Shown here in pieces: positions 30,757-32,086 of a stretch of DNA of 32,086 bases. Positions within the stretch are counted from its first letter, which is position 1, and every line of letters begins with the position of its first letter. The notes beneath the pieces are model-generated. The model was not told the DNA's origin and ran no database searches. It saw only the letters and a list, made by a program, of their open reading frames with translations. The position numbers and the translations under genes are program-made. Source of the DNA: CAYRXE01 sp964428205 (lineage in GTDB: Bacteria > Patescibacteriota > Gracilibacteria > Peribacterales > Peribacteraceae); contig CAYRXE010000007.1 in the NCBI GenBank assembly GCA_964428205.1, positions 1 to 32,086 of the forward strand, in the 5' to 3' direction.

Positions 30757-32086
30757 TCACCTGCGCTCAATCGTGGCTCCTGGGTAATAATACTCAAGAA
30801 TCTCGCGCGCAGTTTTACCTTCTTTGGCTTGGCCTTTGGCGCCGCAGCCAGACATGCCCACGCCGTGGCCCGCGACCACTTCGCCCTCGCACCAGGGATC
30901 AGCTTTGCTCTGGTAGATCTCGCCGTGCGGGAAACTGAGCCAGCCCATGTCCTCTGGGGACTTGGTGCGGCCACTGTCGCTGTGGAAGTACGGTGCGCGA
31001 ATCACGTCGCCATCCTTCACGAGCACCTGGCCACTCGTCTCGGCTACAGCTTTTGACCACTGCTTGTTATCTTCTTCGAAGCGAATACCGCCGTACTTTT
31101 GGAAGTTGCCAGGATTGTCGCTGCCGTCGTACGGTAAGCCAGGGAACTTGCGATATTTGGTGCCCATGTAGTGCATGGCATAACTACGAGCGGCAATCGC
31201 GAAGGCTTTCTGCTTTTCGAAATGCTCAGTATCGGGTTCTTCGGCGAGACCTCTCATGTAGTCCTCGAGCGGGAGTTCGTTGATGAGAGCGATTTTGTTA
31301 TTAATCACGCGACACTCGAGTATTCCGCGGAAACGGTTCTGTGGTTTATCCCAACTCGTGATGAGGAAGCTTCCCTTCACGCGCACAATGGGACCGCGAT
31401 TGATCTCGCGACCTTCGATAGTTTGCACACAATCATTGCCGCTGATTTTGAGCACGTAATGCTCCTCTACATTTACTGATACAGAAGCCGAAAGCTTGTT
31501 ATCGGGGTAGCTCAGGCGAATGCGGATCACATTAGCAGAGAGAGACGACTGAGAGGACGAAGAGGACTGAGAAGAACGTGATCTCACACTTGAACTAGAA
31601 CTGGAGCTTGTGGGACGCACCACTGTTTCGCGACGGATGGTCGTGCGATTTGTCGTCACCTCAGGAGTTGTCACGGTGGATGTACGAGCGCGGCGACCGC
31701 TCGCTTGTAACTTGTACGTCACCCCGCCGATGGTGAGTGAGGTGGTCCCCTCTTTGAGCGGGAAGCTGACCTTGAATTGCATCGTGAGAGATTCCCATGC
31801 GTTGAGTGCTTCGGGAAGCGTGAGGGACGTGCGTAGACGCTCGTAGGTGCCGTTGCGGTCGAGCCAGACGCCAATGCCATCATCGGAGCGCGCGATGGCC
31901 CCAATGGCCTTCCCACGCTTCGCAGCAGCAGCTCCTGCAACGTACTTGAGGCTGATCAAGACTTCTTGTCCCGGGTTGCCGCTCAAATCGGTAGGAGTCA
32001 CGGCATACAGACCCTCGCGTGTTTGCTGCACGGTTCCTTGCAGGCGCAGAGCCTTGCGTTCCGATGCACGATCTACGTACGGCTTA
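30757..32086 (-). CDS. SpoIID/LytB-domain protein (N-terminus beyond the right edge)
   Basis: The frame is open through the right edge (443 codons visible), so the N-terminus is missing; an internal GTG at 32031 is not the likely start. The N-terminal part visible (about 160 residues) is beta-like and unrecognised. A Ser/Arg-rich linker follows (VRPTSSSSSSSVRSRSSQ), like the poly-Ser tract in the SLH protein. The C-terminal half is a SpoIID domain: INELPLEDYMRGLAEEPDTE (the catalytic Glu lies here), KAFAIAARSYAMHYMG, PYFHSDSGRTKSPEDMGW and GHGVGMSGCGAKGQAKEGK ending in EILEYYYPGATI. SpoIID of Bacillus cleaves glycan strands lacking stem peptides as a lytic transglycosylase. In non-sporulating bacteria, relatives act in wall remodelling. 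It probably acts outside the membrane. Confidence 0.9.
   Translation of the reverse strand, partial: KPYVDRASERKALRLQGTVQQTREGLYAVTPTDLSGNPGQEVLISLKYVAGAAAAKRGKAIGAIARSDDGIGVWLDRNGTYERLRTSLTLPEALNAWESLTMQFKVSFPLKEGTTSLTIGGVTYKLQASGRRARTSTVTTPEVTTNRTTIRRETVVRPTSSSSSSSVRSRSSQSSSSSQSSLSANVIRIRLSYPDNKLSASVSVNVEEHYVLKISGNDCVQTIEGREINRGPIVRVKGSFLITSWDKPQNRFRGILECRVINNKIALINELPLEDYMRGLAEEPDTEHFEKQKAFAIAARSYAMHYMGTKYRKFPGLPYDGSDNPGNFQKYGGIRFEEDNKQWSKAVAETSGQVLVKDGDVIRAPYFHSDSGRTKSPEDMGWLSFPHGEIYQSKADPWCEGEVVAGHGVGMSGCGAKGQAKEGKTAREILEYYYPGATIERR

Noticed and set aside
1..32086. Alternative genetic code (TGA as glycine)
   Set aside because: TGA ends several genes at the expected C-terminus (yraN, the metalloprotease-like gene and others), and no conserved gene needs in-frame TGA.
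1..32086. CRISPR array, rRNA genes or transposase
   Set aside because: I saw no regularly spaced direct repeats, no rRNA-like conserved stretches and no transposase or integrase motifs. The S23-type gene is not inside an rRNA.

Overview
The window looks like a contig from a metagenome-assembled genome of a Patescibacteria/CPR bacterium. I favour the Peregrinibacteria/Peribacteria side, but this is an inference from content, not a placement. In favour: several poly-serine linkers in surface proteins, SLH-domain and SpoIID-type secreted proteins, divergent but complete peptidoglycan genes (murA, murB, murG, ftsW), small compact genes and many unknown secreted proteins. TGA is used as a normal stop (for example yraN and several ATGA overlaps), so the TGA=Gly code of Gracilibacteria does not apply. 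Three runs of exactly 100 N each sit between two identical 55-base copies. These are unmerged assembly joins; collapsing each one restores an intact reading frame (ssb, zwf and a membrane-anchored protein).

Layout. 1-8413 (minus): five translationally coupled genes for large exported, cysteine-rich proteins of unknown function, one carrying an HELTH metalloprotease motif. The last gene runs off the left edge. 8644-10154 (plus): a two-OB-fold single-strand binding protein and a small acidic protein. 10151-15642 (minus): murB, gltX, a cyclophilin lipoprotein, murG and ftsW. 15749-18103 (plus): lspA, murA and a degenerate metallo-beta-lactamase-fold protein. 18182-18257 (minus): tRNA-Arg(CCT). 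18390-20051 (plus): an SLH protein with a 33-serine linker. 20097-24056 (minus): pyrF, a secreted protein, a four-helix-bundle (S23-type) gene inside a pair of G-rich inverted repeats, and comM. 24225-24853 (plus): yraN and a small ORF. 24861-27245 (minus): pgl and zwf, the first two steps of the oxidative pentose phosphate pathway. 27502-29429 (plus): a small membrane protein, a ProX-type deacylase, a GXWXG-like membrane-anchored protein and a GGQ release-factor-like protein. 29472-32086 (minus): two unknown proteins with strong Shine-Dalgarno sites and a SpoIID-like protein cut by the right edge.

How the parts fit together. Much of the window concerns the cell envelope: wall precursor synthesis (MurA, MurB, MurG), the SEDS polymerase, the lipoprotein signal peptidase with a candidate lipoprotein substrate, S-layer anchoring, and peptidoglycan cleavage by the SpoIID domain. 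Many starts have no Shine-Dalgarno. Instead a -10-like hexamer ends 6-9 bases before the ATG, which suggests widespread leaderless transcription. The strongest candidates for something new are the five-gene secreted cluster, the inverted-repeat S23 element and the leaderless promoter pattern.
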